From assembly GCF_008122205.1 (NCBI RefSeq), contig NZ_PHNJ01000001.1, positions 666,916 to 730,915 on the forward strand: a stretch of 64,000 nucleotides of DNA, in the 5' to 3' direction. This stretch comes from Natronococcus pandeyae (GTDB lineage: Archaea; Halobacteriota; Halobacteria; Halobacteriales; Natrialbaceae). Of this stretch, positions 45,824 through 54,736 are shown one piece after another; within the stretch, counting starts at the first letter, position 1, and each line of letters opens with the position of its first letter. Under the pieces are notes generated by a model. The model was not told the origin of the DNA, ran no database searches, and saw only the letters and a program-made list of their open reading frames with translations. The position numbers and the translations under genes are program-made.

Positions 45824-47374
45824 ATGACGATGGAGGATCGTATCGAGGAGTTAGAAGAACTCCGGGAAGAGGCCCGAATGGGCGGTGGCGAAGACCGAAT
45901 CGAAAAACAACACGACAAGGGGAAGATGACCGCCCGCGAGCGGATCGACTACTTCCTCGACGAAGGAACGTTCACCGAGTTCGATCAGCTTCGAACTCAC
46001 CAGACCAGCCAGTTCGGGATGGAAGAAAAGAAGATTCCCGGTGACGGCGTCGTCACGGGCTACGGCGAGGTCAACGGACGAACGGTGTTCGTCTTCGCCC
46101 ACGACTTCACCGTCTTCGGCGGCTCGCTGGGCGAGGTCTTCGCCGAGAAGATCTGCAAGGTAATGGACATGGCAATGGAGGTCGGCGCGCCGATCGTCGG
46201 ACTCAACGACTCCGCCGGCGCGCGGATCCAGGAGGGCGTCAAGAGCCTCGCCGGGTTCACCGAGATCTTCCGGCGTAATCAGGAAGCCAGCGGCGTCGTC
46301 CCCCAGATCTCGGGGATCATGGGCCCCTGCGCGGGCGGAGCCGTCTACTCCCCGTCGATCACCGACTTCATCTTCATGGTGAAGGATACGAGCCACATGT
46401 ACATCACCGGCCCCGGCGTCACCAAGACCGTCACCGGTGAGGACGTTACGCACGAGGAACTCGGGGGTGCGATGACCCACGCCGGCAAGACCGGCGTCGC
46501 CGAGTTCGCCTGTGAGGACGAAGAGCAGGCCCTGGACGACATCAAGCGTCTGCTGTCGTACCTGCCCCAGAACAACGTTGAGGATCCGCCGAAGGTCGAT
46601 CCCTGGGACGATCCGGATCGCCGTGACGAGAGCCTCGAGTCGATCGTCCCCGACAGCCCGCAAAAGCCCTACGACATGACGAACGTCATCGACTCGGTGC
46701 TCGACGAGGGCTCGTTCTTCGAGGTCGCGGAGAACTTCTCGAAGAACATCGTCGTCGGTTTCGGCCGACTCGACGGTCGCTCGGTGGGTCTCGTCGCCAA
46801 TCAGCCCCGCGTGAACGCCGGCACTCTCACCGTCGACGCCTCGATGAAGGGGTCGCGGTTCGTCCGCTTCTGTGACTCGTTCAACATTCCGATCGTTACC
46901 TTCGTCGACGTCCCCGGCTACATGCCCGGGACGGACCAGGAACACCGCGGGATCATCCGCCACGGCGCCAAACTGCTCTACGCCTACTCGGAGGCGACCG
47001 TCCCGCTGCTGACGGTCATCACGCGCAAGGCCTACGGCGGCGCCTACTGCGTCATGGCCTCGAAGAATCTGGGTGCCGACGTCAACTACGCCTGGCCGAC
47101 CGCGGAAATCGCCGTCATGGGGCCCCAGGGCGCGGTCAACATCCTCTACCGCAAGGAACTCGCCGAAGCTGAGAACCCCGACGAACTCCGGGACGAACTC
47201 ATCGAGGAGTACCGCGAGGAGTTCGCGAATCCCTACACGGCGACCGACAAAGGGTTCCTCGACGACGTCATCCTCCCCACCGAAACGCGCCCGCGGCTGA
47301 TCGCGGACCTCGAGATGCTCGAGACGAAGCGCGAGGAGAACCCGGACAAGAAACACGGCAACATCCCGCTCTGA
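45824..47374 (+). CDS. pccB: propionyl-CoA carboxylase carboxyltransferase subunit
   Basis: A 516-residue biotin-dependent carboxyltransferase with two crotonase-like halves. '[20 protein letters not shown]', '[20 protein letters not shown]', '[18 protein letters not shown]' and '[20 protein letters not shown]' with '[13 protein letters not shown]' are diagnostic. It transfers the carboxyl group from carboxybiotin on PccA to propionyl-CoA (and perhaps acetyl-CoA), giving methylmalonyl-CoA. The ATG at 45824 or 45830 may start it. pccX follows after 1 nt. Confidence 0.93.
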   Translation: MTMEDRIEELEELREEARMGGGEDRIEKQHDKGKMTARERIDYFLDEGTFTEFDQLRTHQTSQFGMEEKKIPGDGVVTGYGEVNGRTVFVFAHDFTVFGGSLGEVFAEKICKVMDMAMEVGAPIVGLNDSAGARIQEGVKSLAGFTEIFRRNQEASGVVPQISGIMGPCAGGAVYSPSITDFIFMVKDTSHMYITGPGVTKTVTGEDVTHEELGGAMTHAGKTGVAEFACEDEEQALDDIKRLLSYLPQNNVEDPPKVDPWDDPDRRDESLESIVPDSPQKPYDMTNVIDSVLDEGSFFEVAENFSKNIVVGFGRLDGRSVGLVANQPRVNAGTLTVDASMKGSRFVRFCDSFNIPIVTFVDVPGYMPGTDQEHRGIIRHGAKLLYAYSEATVPLLTVITRKAYGGAYCVMASKNLGADVNYAWPTAEIAVMGPQGAVNILYRKELAEAENPDELRDELIEEYREEFANPYTATDKGFLDDVILPTETRPRLIADLEMLETKREENPDKKHGNIPL

Positions 47375-47375
47375 G

Positions 47376-47684
47376 ATGACCGCACAGCACCAGTCGACGG
47401 CCGACGACGGTTCGTTCGGCGGCGTCCTGCCGCCGGGAGTCGACGTCGACATCCCGGACGACGCCGACGCCGACGAGGCGGCTGCAATCGTCGCCGCCAT
47501 CGGCGCACACCTCCACGACCAGGCGCTGGCGGCGGTCGCAGCGGCCGAGGACGAAGAGAGTTGGGACGACCGTCGGTGGGCGTTCGGCGGCCGGATCCGC
47601 GAACAGCAACAGCGCCACGTCCGCGTTCCGCGCGACGCGCCAACTGATCCCTGGTCCGCTGCGGGCCGAACGGATCGGTTCTGA
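47376..47684 (+). CDS. pccX: propionyl-CoA carboxylase small subunit PccX
   Basis: A 102-residue protein. The pattern '[17 protein letters not shown]', '[13 protein letters not shown]' and the end '[12 protein letters not shown]' correspond to the small third subunit described for the haloarchaeal propionyl-CoA carboxylase (Haloferax mediterranei), which is needed for activity. It also resembles the acyl-CoA carboxylase epsilon chain of actinobacteria. It is directly coupled to pccB (1-nt gap). Confidence 0.85.
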   Translation: MTAQHQSTADDGSFGGVLPPGVDVDIPDDADADEAAAIVAAIGAHLHDQALAAVAAAEDEESWDDRRWAFGGRIREQQQRHVRVPRDAPTDPWSAAGRTDRF

Positions 47685-47781
47685 TACGCAAGCGCTCGTC
47701 GAACCGCTCGAGGCGGCCTGCGCGCGACTCGAGTAGTTCCACGTATCGCTACCCTGCTGGCGAGACGTGATCGAGACCTGC

Positions 47782-47824
47782 TTTTATGTTGGGTGAAACA
47801 CATGTATGTGTTATGAATGTAACA
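47782..47824 (+). promoter_or_regulatory. promoter with two overlapping palindromes upstream of a lipoprotein gene
   Basis: A TATA-like 'tttatg' at about 47783-47788 is followed by aacacat-gt-atgtgtt (47797-47812, 7-bp perfect arms) and gtgtta-tgaatg-taacac (47808-47824, 6-bp perfect arms), which share the gtgtt segment. The palindromes cover the expected transcription start (about 47810), a standard repressor position. The regulator is unknown. The gene starts at 47862. Confidence 0.45.
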
Positions 47825-47861
47825 CTCGTCCGAACGACCGGTAGAGGGACGAGGTAACTCG

Positions 47862-48626
47862 ATGCGTCCCTCGATCGCGTCGATCGCCGTCGTCCTCCTC
47901 GTCGTCACGGCCGGCTGTGGCGGATTCGTCGGTGACGATGGCGGAACGGAAACCGACGAGTCAGCAGACGACGAGTTGCTCCCCGGTCTCACCGAATCGG
48001 CGGTCACGGACAGACACGCGCTCCTCCGCGAACATTACACCGCACTCGAGGACGAGGGCTATCGTATCGACTGGGAGCGAACGGTCAGCGACGCGTCCGG
48101 AACCGTCCTCGAGTTCGAGAACGGCTCGACGGAGGTCGCAGCGGACCGGACGCCCGCACGGGAGCGTTTCGTCCGGGAGGACGAGAACGGATCGGTAGAG
48201 GTGGAACGCTGGAGCGACGGCGAGACGACGATCGTCCGGCAAAACCAGTTCGGGTCGGTCACGTACGTTCCCGGTTCGAGGGTCCCGGTCGAGCCGACGC
48301 CACCGATCCCGCTCGGGGAGGCCTACGACGCCGTCGATTCGGTCGCGGTCGAGGACGGGGCCGACGAACGCTACGTCCTCGAGGGCACCGCCGAAGAACT
48401 CGGCTCCTACGAGTCGGTCTCGTTCACGCTCGTCCTCGCCGCGGACGGCTATCTCGCGGCGTACGCGCTCGAGGGCGAACTGGCCAAAGACGACGACGCG
48501 CCGTTCGCGGCGGATCGAGCGTTCGTCGAGGAGGAGTTCGCGCTGGAACCGACCGAGAGCGAACCCGAGGAGCCCAACTGGCTGGAAGACGGACTCGAGG
48601 AGATTACCGAGGAGACTGACGGCTGA
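47862..48626 (+). CDS. secreted haloarchaeal lipoprotein, unknown function
   Basis: A 254-residue protein. 'MRPSIASIAVVLLVVTAGC' is a Sec-type lipoprotein signal with the Cys at 19, then an acidic linker. The mature part is beta-rich ('VSDASGTVLEFENGSTEVAA', 'ADERYVLEGTAEELGSYESV', 'LAADGYLAAYALEGELAK'), resembling haloarchaeal lipoprotein families with an outer-membrane-lipoprotein-carrier-like fold. It lies between pccX and pccA but has its own promoter with palindromes, so it is probably an insertion in the locus and not part of the carboxylase. Confidence 0.7.
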   Translation: MRPSIASIAVVLLVVTAGCGGFVGDDGGTETDESADDELLPGLTESAVTDRHALLREHYTALEDEGYRIDWERTVSDASGTVLEFENGSTEVAADRTPARERFVREDENGSVEVERWSDGETTIVRQNQFGSVTYVPGSRVPVEPTPPIPLGEAYDAVDSVAVEDGADERYVLEGTAEELGSYESVSFTLVLAADGYLAAYALEGELAKDDDAPFAADRAFVEEEFALEPTESEPEEPNWLEDGLEEITEETDG

Positions 48627-48734
48627 AGCGCTTCCCGGTTTCTTCGACCCCGTCTGGCAACTCGTGGTTACCCCTCAGTTGACGGAACCGTTGCGAAAAA
48701 GTAAGGTAGCCGCCCAGTGACGATTTCGACAGGA

Positions 48735-50555
48735 ATGTTCAGGAAGGTTCTCGTGGCGAACCGCGGGGAAATCGCCGTCCGCGTGATGCGGGCGTGCGAA
48801 GAGTTGAACGTCGGAACTGTCGCTATCTACTCCGAGGCAGACAAGGACTCGGGGCACGTCCGCTACGCCGACGAGGCCTACAACGTCGGGCCGGCGCGCG
48901 CGGCGGACTCGTATCTCGATCACGAGGGCGTCATCGAGGCCGCGCGCAAGGCCGACGCCGACGCGATCCATCCCGGCTACGGCTTCCTCGCGGAGAACGC
49001 CGAGTTCGCGAGCAAAGTCGAAGCGGCGGACGGGATTACCTGGATTGGCCCCTCGAGCGACGCGATGGAGTCGCTAGGCGAGAAGACGAAGGCCCGGAAG
49101 ATCATGAAGGAGGCCGAGGTCCCAATCGTGCCCGGCACGACCGACCCCGTCACCGACCCCGAGGAGGTCAAGACCTTCGGCGAGGAGCACGGCTACCCGA
49201 TCGCCATCAAGGCCGAGGGTGGCGGCGGCGGCCGCGGGATGAAGGTCGTCTGGGACGAGAGCGAGGTCGAAGACCAACTCGAGAGTGCGAAGCGCGAGGG
49301 CGAGGCGTACTTCGACAACCCGTCGGTCTACCTCGAGCGCTACCTCGAGCGGCCCCGCCACATCGAGGTCCAGATCGTCGCCGACGAGCACGGCAACGTC
49401 CGCCACCTCGGCGAGCGCGACTGTTCGCTCCAGCGACGCCACCAGAAGGTCATCGAGGAGGGACCGTCCGCGGCGCTGACGGACGAACTCCGTGAGAAGA
49501 TCGGCGAGGCGGCCCGCCGCGGCGTCTCCGCCGCCGACTACACCAACGCCGGCACCGTCGAGTTCCTCGTCGAGGAGGAGCCCGGTCGCGACGGGCCCCT
49601 GGGGCCGGACGCGAACTTCTACTTCCTCGAGGTCAACACCCGGATCCAGGTCGAGCACACAGTCACCGAGGAGATCACCGGGTACGACATCGTCAAGCGC
49701 CAGATCCGGATCGCCGCCGGCGAGGAGATCGACTTCGAGCAGGACGACGTCGAGATCGACGGCCACGCGATCGAGTTCCGGATCAACGCCGAGAACGCGG
49801 CGAAGGACTTCGCGCCCGCGACCGGCGGCACCCTGAGCACGTACGATCCGCCTGGCGGCGTCGGCGTCCGCCTCGACGACGCGCTCAAGCAGGGCGACGA
49901 GCTCGTCACCGACTACGACTCGATGATCGCGAAGCTGATCGTCTGGGGCGAGGATCGGGACGAGTGCATCGAACGGTCGCTCCGCGCGCTCCGGGAGTAC
50001 GGGATCGAGGGCATCCCGACGATCATCCCGTTCCACCGACTGATGCTCACGGACGAGGAGTTCGTCGCCAGCACCCACACCACGAAGTACCTCGACGAGG
50101 AACTCGACGAGAGCCGCATCGAGGAGGCCCAGGAGCAGTGGGGATCGGCCGACACCGGCGGCGCCGAGGACGAGGAGTCCGTCGAACGCGAGTTCACCGT
50201 CGAGGTCAACGGGAAGCGATTCGAGGTCAACCTCGAGGAACACGGCGCGCCGGCGATCCCGACCGGGGACGGTGGCAGTCAGGCTGCGAGTCCGCCGGAA
50301 CCCGCGGGCGGCTCCAGCGAGGAGACCCAGATCGAGGGTGAGGGCGAGACGGTCGACGCCGAGATGCAGGGGACGATCCTCGGCGTCGAGGTCGAGGAAG
50401 GCGACGAAGTCGCGGCGGGCGACGTGCTCGTCGTCCTCGAGGCGATGAAGATGGAGAACGACATCGTCGCCTCCCACGGCGGAACGGTCACTCAGATCGC
50501 CGTCGAGGAGGGCGAAAGCGTCGATATGGGCGACGTGCTCGTCGTCCTCGAGTAA
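48735..50555 (+). CDS. pccA: propionyl-CoA carboxylase biotin carboxylase/biotin carrier subunit
   Basis: A 606-residue fusion. The biotin carboxylase part (1-450) has '[20 protein letters not shown]', the ATP-grasp Gly loop '[13 protein letters not shown]' and '[19 protein letters not shown]'. A linker (about 475-525) leads to the C-terminal biotinyl domain with '[10 protein letters not shown]', biotin on Lys at about 572. It carboxylates biotin with ATP and bicarbonate and passes the group to PccB. The ATG at 48735 fits the family start; a GTG at 48717 is possible. Confidence 0.94.
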   Translation: MFRKVLVANRGEIAVRVMRACEELNVGTVAIYSEADKDSGHVRYADEAYNVGPARAADSYLDHEGVIEAARKADADAIHPGYGFLAENAEFASKVEAADGITWIGPSSDAMESLGEKTKARKIMKEAEVPIVPGTTDPVTDPEEVKTFGEEHGYPIAIKAEGGGGGRGMKVVWDESEVEDQLESAKREGEAYFDNPSVYLERYLERPRHIEVQIVADEHGNVRHLGERDCSLQRRHQKVIEEGPSAALTDELREKIGEAARRGVSAADYTNAGTVEFLVEEEPGRDGPLGPDANFYFLEVNTRIQVEHTVTEEITGYDIVKRQIRIAAGEEIDFEQDDVEIDGHAIEFRINAENAAKDFAPATGGTLSTYDPPGGVGVRLDDALKQGDELVTDYDSMIAKLIVWGEDRDECIERSLRALREYGIEGIPTIIPFHRLMLTDEEFVASTHTTKYLDEELDESRIEEAQEQWGSADTGGAEDEESVEREFTVEVNGKRFEVNLEEHGAPAIPTGDGGSQAASPPEPAGGSSEETQIEGEGETVDAEMQGTILGVEVEEGDEVAAGDVLVVLEAMKMENDIVASHGGTVTQIAVEEGESVDMGDVLVVLE

Positions 50556-50583
50556 GACGCGGACCGAGCGGCTTCGGACGGGA

Positions 50584-50611
50584 CGCCCGTTCGCTGGGCG
50601 ATCTCTTTTTT
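50584..50611 (+). terminator. possible terminator of pccA
   Basis: A hairpin with arms cgccc (50584-50588) and gggcg (50596-50600) is followed by T6 at 50606-50611, about 30-55 nt after the pccA stop. In archaea the T-run alone can terminate; the stem strengthens the case. Confidence 0.5.
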
Positions 50612-50785
50612 CGGCGGATCCGACGACTCCGGTAGTCGCGGGTTGAAGCGGGTACCTTCGAATTGCGTCGGTGGATTGCGACGCGAACCCGGACCTCGAC
50701 GTGCCTTGGGGACGGCCGCAGAAACGTGTCGCTAGCTCTCAAAACGATTCCGGGGATCAAATTTCGTGTCCACGGATGCAATCGT

Positions 50786-52186
50786 ATGGGGAGGGAAGCG
50801 ACCGCCTGGTCTGACTCGACGGTACGCACGAGCCGGCGGGGTGCCCTCTTGGCGTTTGTCGCCGGACTGTCCGGGTGTACGTCCGGCGACGCCGGATCGA
50901 CGGCGGTGCGGTTGCGCGCGTCCCCCGCGGATGCCCTCGTCGACGAACCGCTTTCGATCCGCCTCACGGGCCTTTCGCCCGGGAGTCGAGCAACCCTCTG
51001 GACCGCGTTCACCGACGCGGACGACGTCACGTGGCTCTCCTACGGTCGGTTCGAGGCCGACCAGAGGGGTGAAATAGCTCCGGCGGAACGCGCACCGCTC
51101 GAGGGAACGTACGAGGGCCGCGATTCCGACGGCCTCCTCTGGTCGCGTCGACCGACCGACGACGATCCGTCGATCCTGAGTCCGGTGTTCGACGGCGATC
51201 GTTTCGAACTCCGGGTCGCCGCGACGCGGGAGGGCGATCGACTGGCCGAAACCACCGTTACCCGACGACTCGCGAATCCCGACGTCCGTCGCGTCGAACC
51301 GGACCGTAACCCGGGCGTGCTCTTCGAACCGCCGGGGGACGGACCGCACCCGGGTGTACTCGTCCTCCACGGGTCGGAGGGGAGCACCCGATGGGTGTCG
51401 ATTCACGCGAGGCTGCTCGCGTCGCGGGGGTACGCCGCGTTCGCGCTCCAGTATTTCGGGTCGCCGCCGTCGATTCCGGACTACCCCTACCGTATTCCGC
51501 TCTCGATCGTCGAGGAGGGTGCGGCGTGGCTACGTGACCGCGACCGGGTCGAAGACGGGGAAATCGGCATCATCGGCTGGTCACTGGGTGGGCAACTGGC
51601 GTTGCTCGCCGGAACCGTCCTCGAGGACATCGGCGCCGTCGTTAGTGTCGTCGGCAGCGGGATCGTTCTCTCGACGGCGCCACCGTGGAGTCACGACGGC
51701 GAGGCGATCCCGTACGTCTCCGAGGGGTTCTCGACGCAGCTCGTCGCCGATCACGTCGTCCCCGCCGTCACCGGCGAGCCGATCTCGCACGACGAATTCT
51801 GGCACGGCGGTCTCGACGACGCCGACGAAGAGCGCCTCGAGGCCGCGACGATTCCCGTCGAAGAGATCGACGCGCCGATCGTCCTCTTCTCGGGGACCGA
51901 CGACGGCCTGTGGCCCTCCTCGCGGTTATCGGCGATCGCGGAGCGTCGGCGGGAGCAGCGGGGACTGCCGGTCGACCACCGCGCCTACGAGGACGCCGGC
52001 CACGCGATCGGCTGGCCGCCGACGTATCCGATGCCGCCGATGACCGTCGGTCGGTATCGAACGATCGCCGGGGAGACCGCCGAGGGACTGGCCCTCGAGT
52101 GGGGCGGCACGCCGGAAGCCAACGCCGCCGCGAACGCGGACGCGTGGCCCCGGATCCTCGCGACCTTCGAGGAGACTCTCCGATGA
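50786..52186 (+). CDS. exported BAAT-type acyl thioesterase/hydrolase lipoprotein
   Basis: A 466-residue protein. The N-terminus 'TSRRGALLAFVAGLSGCTSG' combines a twin Arg and lipobox Cys. An Ig-like acyl-thioesterase domain (about 45-165, 'LVDEPLSIRLTGLSPGSRAT') is followed by an alpha/beta hydrolase with oxyanion 'GVLVLHGSEGSTRW', nucleophile Ser in 'GIIGWSLGGQLALLAG', Asp in 'LFSGTDDGLWPSS' and His in 'EDAGHAIGWPPTYP'. This is the layout of bile-acid-CoA:amino acid N-acyltransferase/acyl-CoA thioesterases, normally intracellular. It overlaps the next gene by 4 nt (ATGA). Confidence 0.85.
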   Translation: MGREATAWSDSTVRTSRRGALLAFVAGLSGCTSGDAGSTAVRLRASPADALVDEPLSIRLTGLSPGSRATLWTAFTDADDVTWLSYGRFEADQRGEIAPAERAPLEGTYEGRDSDGLLWSRRPTDDDPSILSPVFDGDRFELRVAATREGDRLAETTVTRRLANPDVRRVEPDRNPGVLFEPPGDGPHPGVLVLHGSEGSTRWVSIHARLLASRGYAAFALQYFGSPPSIPDYPYRIPLSIVEEGAAWLRDRDRVEDGEIGIIGWSLGGQLALLAGTVLEDIGAVVSVVGSGIVLSTAPPWSHDGEAIPYVSEGFSTQLVADHVVPAVTGEPISHDEFWHGGLDDADEERLEAATIPVEEIDAPIVLFSGTDDGLWPSSRLSAIAERRREQRGLPVDHRAYEDAGHAIGWPPTYPMPPMTVGRYRTIAGETAEGLALEWGGTPEANAAANADAWPRILATFEETLR

Positions 52187-53049
52187 CGTCGCGAAGCCAG
52201 CCCGCGTCCGGCGGCGCTCGACGCCGAACGCTCGAGCACGTGCGCACGCTTCGGGCGCGGGCGACTACCCCGCCGAACGCGGTCCGTGGCCGCGAGCGGA
52301 TCGCCGTAAGCGTCGTCGGTCTCGTTCACGCGATCGGGATCGGCGCCGGTCTCGCGGTACTCGACCACCCGATGCTCGCGACGGGTGCGGATCCGCTCCC
52401 GTTCGTCGGCCTCGCCGCGGTCGGCGTCGTCGTCGCGTGGCATCTCTGGGTGTTCGGGGCGGTGTCGCCCGCGATAGTCGTGGGAACCGCGCTGGGGGTC
52501 GCCCTCGTCGGCGATCTGCTGGCGCCGCCGTCGGTCGTCGCGTTCGAGGGGGAGACGATCGTCGTCGGCACGTCGACGCTCGCGGCGTACGCGAACGCCT
52601 GGCCAGCGCTGCTCACCGTCGGAGCGCTCCTCGGGGTCGCCGAGCGACTGCTCGTCGCCGAATCGCTCTCTCGCCGCTGGTCGCTGCCGCTCTCCCAGTA
52701 CCGCGCACTGGCGATCGGCGGTTTCGTCGGCACGATTCACGCCGTAGCAGTGTTCGCACTCGTCGAAACCCCACCAGAAGCGCTCTCCGGAGGCGTTCCC
52801 GGATTCGTCGGCGTTGGCGCGTTCGTCACCGGTCTGCTGGCGAGTTACGCCTTCCTTCGCTGGCGGTATCTGCTCGCCCCCGGGATCGCACTGGGTACGT
52901 TTCTCGTCGTCGGCGTTCGCGCGGCGTGGCCGACGCCCGGTGATGCAGCGCTAGGATACGCGTACGTCCAGCCGCTCGTCATCGTCGGAATCCTCGCGGT
53001 TGTGGCGCTCGAACGCGGCTGGCGGGTGCTCCAGGCGCGACTCGACTGA
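52183..53049 (+). CDS. multi-pass membrane protein, unknown function
   Basis: A 288-residue protein with a basic N-terminal tail of about 40 residues and about seven to eight transmembrane segments ('VVGLVHAIGIGAGLAVL', 'LAAVGVVVAWHLWVFG', 'LAIGGFVGTIHAVAVFALV', 'YVQPLVIVGILAVVAL'). The ATG at 52183 overlaps the stop of the lipoprotein hydrolase gene, so the products are co-translated. No family is recognised. Confidence 0.7.
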   Translation: MTSRSQPASGGARRRTLEHVRTLRARATTPPNAVRGRERIAVSVVGLVHAIGIGAGLAVLDHPMLATGADPLPFVGLAAVGVVVAWHLWVFGAVSPAIVVGTALGVALVGDLLAPPSVVAFEGETIVVGTSTLAAYANAWPALLTVGALLGVAERLLVAESLSRRWSLPLSQYRALAIGGFVGTIHAVAVFALVETPPEALSGGVPGFVGVGAFVTGLLASYAFLRWRYLLAPGIALGTFLVVGVRAAWPTPGDAALGYAYVQPLVIVGILAVVALERGWRVLQARLD

Positions 53050-53095
53050 GCGACCAACGCGATAGAAGATGTCGGTAGTCGGAACCGGTCCGGCG

Positions 53096-53302
53096 CTACC
53101 GCTGCAGTTCGAACGACACGTGGACTGTCGTCCTGTAGTGCTGAATCTGTCCGTCCTCGACGTCGGCCGTCTGCGAGTCGATCTCGATGCCGCTGATGTT
53201 CTCGAGCGTCTCGTCAGCGTCGTCGAGCGCGTTCTGTGCGGCGTCTTCCCACGATTCGCTCGAGTTGCCGACGAGCTTGATTACCTTGGCAGTTGCTCCC
53301 AT
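53096..53302 (-). CDS. dodecin-family protein lacking the flavin-stacking Trp
   Basis: A 68-residue beta-alpha-beta-beta protein. 'KVIKLVGNSSESWEDAAQNA' and 'HYRTTVHVSFEL' match dodecins, which form hollow dodecamers storing flavins. In Halobacterium dodecin the segment 'DNVVWAEVVDQ' supplies Trp36, which stacks on the isoalloxazine ring; here the aligned segment is 'ENISGIEIDSQ' with Gly38 at that position. It may bind another ligand, or flavin differently. The start at 53302 is the ATG at the family N-terminus. Confidence 0.85.
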   Translation of the reverse strand: MGATAKVIKLVGNSSESWEDAAQNALDDADETLENISGIEIDSQTADVEDGQIQHYRTTVHVSFELQR

Positions 53303-53446
53303 AATCCGTGGCAACGAACATCGTTCTCGAGTATATAACTGGGGGTGGCCGGCCACCTCGTGATGCCGCAACGATTCGGCCGTTACTGTTCTCGGCAGGT
53401 CGGATCTCGGTTCTCGATCCCTTCGTTTCGAGCCGTTCTATGCCGA

Positions 53447-54667
53447 TCAGTTGCCCACGAGGTCCGCGTCCGTCGGCCCCTGCCCGTCGAACTCGGCGAC
53501 GAACTCGTCGACTCGTTCCGGATCGTCCGCGCCGGGGAGTTGCCGGGTCGCCGTTTCGCAGTCAGCCTCGATCTCGAGTCGGTCGCAGACCAGATCCGCC
53601 GTCGCTTCGGCCATCTTCCGGTAGGTCGTGAGCTTTCCACCGACGATAGTGGCGAAGTTGCCCACGCCCTCGTCGGCGTGGTCGAGCAGGTGAAAGCCCC
53701 GGGAGATCCCGCGCTCGTCCAGTGCGGCCTCTTCGGGTTCGTAGAGGGGACGCACCCCCCACCACGTCCGGACGTGCGCCGCGTCGGCGACCGCCGGCAG
53801 CATCTTCGCACACTCCTCGACCGACCGTTCGATCTCCCAGTCGGCTTCCTCGTACTCCTCCGGGTCGTCTACCGGTACGCTCGTCGTCCCGAGAACGACC
53901 TCGTCGTCGTGGGGCACGATAATGTCGCCGTCGTCAGGGTCCCGACAGCGGTTGAGAACCGGCTCGAGCTCATCGTACTCGACCGAGACCATGACGCCCC
54001 TGGTCGGGTGGAGATCGACACTGGCGCCGACCTGATCGGCGATAGACGCCGCGTAGGGACCTGCGGCGTTGACGACGTAGGTCGGTGCGATCGTCTCGTC
54101 GACCTCGCCGCCAAGGTGGACCTCGGTGATACGGCCGTCCTCGCGGTTCATCCCCGTCACCGGCGCGTGCGTCAGGATCCGCGCGCCGTGGTCGCGCGCG
54201 TCGGCCGCGTTCGCCGCGACCAGTCGGGAGGGGAGGATCACGCCGTCGGGGACCCACATCGCTCGCTCGACGTCGCCGCTGAGGTCGGAAACCGCGGCGC
54301 GAGCGGTTTCGTCGTCGACGACGGTGGTCGAGATGCCGACCTCCTCGCAGGCCGCGCGTTTCGCCTCGAAGTAGTCCGGATCGTCCTCGGACAACTGGAC
54401 GAACAGCCCGCGCGTATCGCGGACGCAGACGCCGGCGATCTCTTTCAGGATCTGACTCTCCTCGAGGCAGGCCCGCGCCTCCGGCTTATCGGCCTCGGCG
54501 TAGCGCGCGCCGCTGTGCAGCAGGCCGTGTGACCGCCCCGAGGTGCCGGCCGAGAGGCCGTCGCGTTCGGCGAGCGTTACGTCGACCCCGCGGAGCGCGA
54601 GGTCCCTGGCGATTCCGGTTCCGGTCGCGCCGCCGCCGATCACGAGAACGTCAGTCCGATTGTCCAT
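53447..54667 (-). CDS. FAD-dependent glycerol-3-phosphate dehydrogenase-like protein (short GlpA)
   Basis: A 406-residue flavoprotein of the GlpA/GlpD (DAO) superfamily. The FAD motif 'VLVIGGGATGTGIARDLALR' opens the protein; 'SAGTSGRSHGLLHSGARYAE' is the GlpA-type substrate/FAD loop and 'TIVGGKLTTYRKMAEATADL' the C-terminal GlpA motif. It ends soon after that motif and lacks the BFD-like [2Fe-2S] domain of full-length archaeal and bacterial GlpA (about 540-590 residues). No glpB, glpC or glpK is adjacent, so it may be a second, divergent dehydrogenase. Confidence 0.82.
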   Translation of the reverse strand: MDNRTDVLVIGGGATGTGIARDLALRGVDVTLAERDGLSAGTSGRSHGLLHSGARYAEADKPEARACLEESQILKEIAGVCVRDTRGLFVQLSEDDPDYFEAKRAACEEVGISTTVVDDETARAAVSDLSGDVERAMWVPDGVILPSRLVAANAADARDHGARILTHAPVTGMNREDGRITEVHLGGEVDETIAPTYVVNAAGPYAASIADQVGASVDLHPTRGVMVSVEYDELEPVLNRCRDPDDGDIIVPHDDEVVLGTTSVPVDDPEEYEEADWEIERSVEECAKMLPAVADAAHVRTWWGVRPLYEPEEAALDERGISRGFHLLDHADEGVGNFATIVGGKLTTYRKMAEATADLVCDRLEIEADCETATRQLPGADDPERVDEFVAEFDGQGPTDADLVGN

Positions 54668-54736
54668 ACCTACTCGAGGGACCGAAGCGGGACATATGTT
54701 TCACCAGCGTGGAGGTCGGTTGGCATCCATCGCGCA

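Noticed and set aside
47685..47741. Coding-looking sequence after the pccX stop, suggesting a frameshifted longer PccX
   Set aside because: The PccX frame already ends in the expected family C-terminus 'AAGRTDRF'; the following frame is short and has no recognised similarity.
45851..48007. Very long minus-strand frame opposite pccB and pccX
   Set aside because: Both plus-strand genes are clear family members; the antisense product has no recognisable motif.
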